Shown: piece after piece, positions 5,971 to 7,047 of the stretch
Layout of the letters: each line of letters starts with the position of its first letter
Numbering within the stretch: the stretch's first letter is position 1
Assembly (NCBI GenBank): GCA_022570975.1
Contig: JACZYS010000136.1
Location: 1-7,047 of the forward strand
Origin: Candidatus Zixiibacteriota bacterium
GTDB lineage: Bacteria; Zixibacteria; MSB-5A5; GN15; FEB-12
Direction: 5' to 3'
Length of the DNA: 7,047 nt
Made by a program: the position numbers and the translations under genes
The notes under the pieces: model-generated
Database searches by the model: none
Told to the model about the DNA's origin: nothing
The model's input: only the letters and a program-made list of their open reading frames with translations

Positions 5971-6931
5971 ATACTAATTTAGATTTCAGGATATCGTGAA
6001 TGTGAATTATCCCAACCAATTTCTCGTTTTCGTCCACTGAGGCCAGTTGCGAAATTGAGTGCTCTTCCATTATTGCCAGGGCCGCATCCAGAAGGGCGTT
6101 TTCGTTGATAATCTTTGGCTGTGATTGGATTACATCACCGGCCTTCTGATTATAAAAATCTTTAGAGTCGGCCAGCCGCCTTAAGTCACCGTCGGTAAAA
6201 ATTCCGGTCAATTTTTGGTTGGAGTCAACAGTTAACACGCATCCCATTCTTTTTGAAGTCATCTGGAAAATTATTTCTTTCATCGATGAGTCAGTGTCAA
6301 CCAGAGGAATTTCATCTTTCGTATGATGAAAGTCTGACACTTTTTTTAAAAGTCTTCTGCCTATCAGCCCGCCCGGGTGGTTCTCAGCAAAATTCTCCGG
6401 AGTAAAATCACGAGCTTCAAGAAGTGCAATTGCCAGAGCGTCTCCCATCACCAGTGCCGCTGTTGTTGAGGAGGTGGGTACAAGATTATTGGGGCAGGCT
6501 TCTTCTTCTACCGAACAGTCAATTGGAATGTCTGCCCGCTGATAGATTTCTGAATCAACCGTACCGCAGAGTGCTATTATGGAAATCCCCATCCGTCTTG
6601 CCGCAGAAAAAAGAATCCCGGATTCAGCCATCTGTCCCGATTTTGAAACCAGCATCAAAATATCATCTTTTCTTACCAGTCCAATATCTCCATGGAGAGC
6701 TTCTGCCGGATGAAGGAAAAACGATGAAATACCGGTAGAGTTAAAAGTAGCTACAATCTTATTGCCAATCAGACCGGACTTACCCATTCCGGCTACGATA
6801 ACCCGGCCGGAACAATTTAAAATTGCTTCAACCGCTTTTTCAAAATTTTCATCCAGCCGTTCGGCTAAAGCGGCAATAGCCTTTGCTTCTATCTCAAAAA
6901 CTTTCCTGGCATGACTTATTGCATTTTTCAT
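5969..6931 (-). CDS. kdsD: D-arabinose-5-phosphate isomerase, KdsD/KpsF/GutQ family
   Basis: This cytoplasmic enzyme turns ribulose-5-phosphate into arabinose-5-phosphate, the first step toward Kdo of the LPS core. The 320 residues hold an N-terminal SIS sugar-isomerase domain (about 35-175, with GMGKSG at 48-53 and HPAEALHGD at 74-82). A conserved HPGG loop (185-188) and two CBS domains (about 205-257 and 265-320) follow. Set against my recollection of E. coli KdsD, the catalytic residues K59, E111, E152 and H193 correspond to K51, E103, E144 and H185 here, so activity is expected. The usual SxSGE is SKSGQ (Q100) and GGALGR is GGLIGR, minor changes. ATG 6931 overlaps the kdsC stop (ATGA), so the two are translated as a coupled pair. 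Next to kdsC this is almost surely the LPS isomerase rather than a capsule or glucitol version. Confidence 0.95.
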   Translation of the reverse strand: MKNAISHARKVFEIEAKAIAALAERLDENFEKAVEAILNCSGRVIVAGMGKSGLIGNKIVATFNSTGISSFFLHPAEALHGDIGLVRKDDILMLVSKSGQMAESGILFSAARRMGISIIALCGTVDSEIYQRADIPIDCSVEEEACPNNLVPTSSTTAALVMGDALAIALLEARDFTPENFAENHPGGLIGRRLLKKVSDFHHTKDEIPLVDTDSSMKEIIFQMTSKRMGCVLTVDSNQKLTGIFTDGDLRRLADSKDFYNQKAGDVIQSQPKIINENALLDAALAIMEEHSISQLASVDENEKLVGIIHIHDILKSKLV

Positions 6932-7047
6932 ATGATATGATCCATCGGGTCAAAATTCCTGGCTTTCAAATAATATTCAACAATTTCTCGTACGGCGCCA
7001 TTGCCGCCTTTGTTGGCGGTAACAAATTTTACTTCGCTTTTGAGCTT
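6928..7047 (-). CDS. kdsC: KDO-8-phosphate phosphatase, C-terminal end only
   Basis: Only the last 39 codons and the TGA stop (6930-6928) are in the window; the 5' part runs off the right edge. The readable end has VKFVTANKGGNGAVREIVEYYLKA in two parts: a VTANKGG turn and GAVREIVEYYL. This matches the C-terminus of KdsC, where GG(R/N)GAVRE is conserved and follows the HAD phosphatase core. KdsC removes phosphate from Kdo-8-phosphate in the cytosol. The TGA overlaps the kdsD ATG as ATGA. After the conserved helix there is a short tail (RNFDPMDHII). The family call rests on this short segment plus the neighbouring kdsD, which together are convincing. A related YrbI-type HAD phosphatase from another nonulosonate or heptose pathway is possible but less likely. 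Confidence 0.85.
   Translation of the reverse strand, partial: KLKSEVKFVTANKGGNGAVREIVEYYLKARNFDPMDHII

Noticed and set aside
6424..6738. Plus-strand open frame of 104 codons
   Set aside because: It lies inside the SIS domain of kdsD on the other strand; low-complexity leucine/proline-rich product, no motif.
5969..6931. Possible loss of a catalytic glutamate in KdsD (SKSGQ instead of SxSGE)
   Set aside because: Aligned with my recollection of E. coli KdsD, the catalytic glutamate is E111, matching E103 here, which is present; Q100 corresponds to a neighbouring non-tetrad residue.

Overview
The window holds ten protein-coding genes or gene parts, all on the minus strand, packed tightly and AT-rich (about 40% GC by eye, not computed). 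It reads as chromosomal housekeeping DNA from a diderm, LPS-making bacterium. The style of LysS motif 2, the lipoprotein LptC and several weak or absent Shine-Dalgarno sites suggest the Fibrobacteres-Chlorobi-Bacteroidetes (FCB) side of the tree, possibly a candidate phylum. This placement is an inference from remembered family patterns, not from a search.

In transcription order (right to left), the first block, 7047 to about 3792, is an envelope operon. It contains the end of kdsC (KDO-8-phosphate phosphatase), kdsD/kpsF (arabinose-5-phosphate isomerase, SIS + 2 CBS), a LysE/RhtB-family exporter, an LpxL/HtrB-type lipid A acyltransferase, and an LptC-family lipoprotein. kdsC overlaps kdsD by ATGA and the later genes are mostly a few bases apart. 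KdsD and KdsC supply Kdo, the acyltransferase finishes lipid A, and LptC moves LPS across the periplasm. The exporter has no obvious place in that pathway, and lptA/lptB do not follow lptC.

The middle block, 3631 to 1763, is the least ordinary. It holds a protein that looks like a decayed MobA-type nucleotidyltransferase. Next, behind a good sigma70-like promoter, comes a two-gene unit: a membrane-anchored ComEA-type helix-hairpin-helix protein, followed 2 bp later by a 285-residue protein that resembles a PilM-type actin-like protein with eroded nucleotide-binding motifs. A possible intrinsic terminator overlaps its stop codon.

The left block, 1670 to 1, holds coaD (phosphopantetheine adenylyltransferase) and the first 367 codons of lysS (class II lysyl-tRNA synthetase), cut by the window edge.

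No mobile elements, tRNA or rRNA genes, CRISPR arrays or phage genes were seen. No gene-free stretch exceeds 300 bases; the longest is about 160 bp (3632-3791). The points most worth a second look are the ComEA-like/PilM-like pair, the MobA-like protein without its signature loop, and the exporter gene, whose strong ribosome-binding site is followed by no standard start codon at the expected distance.
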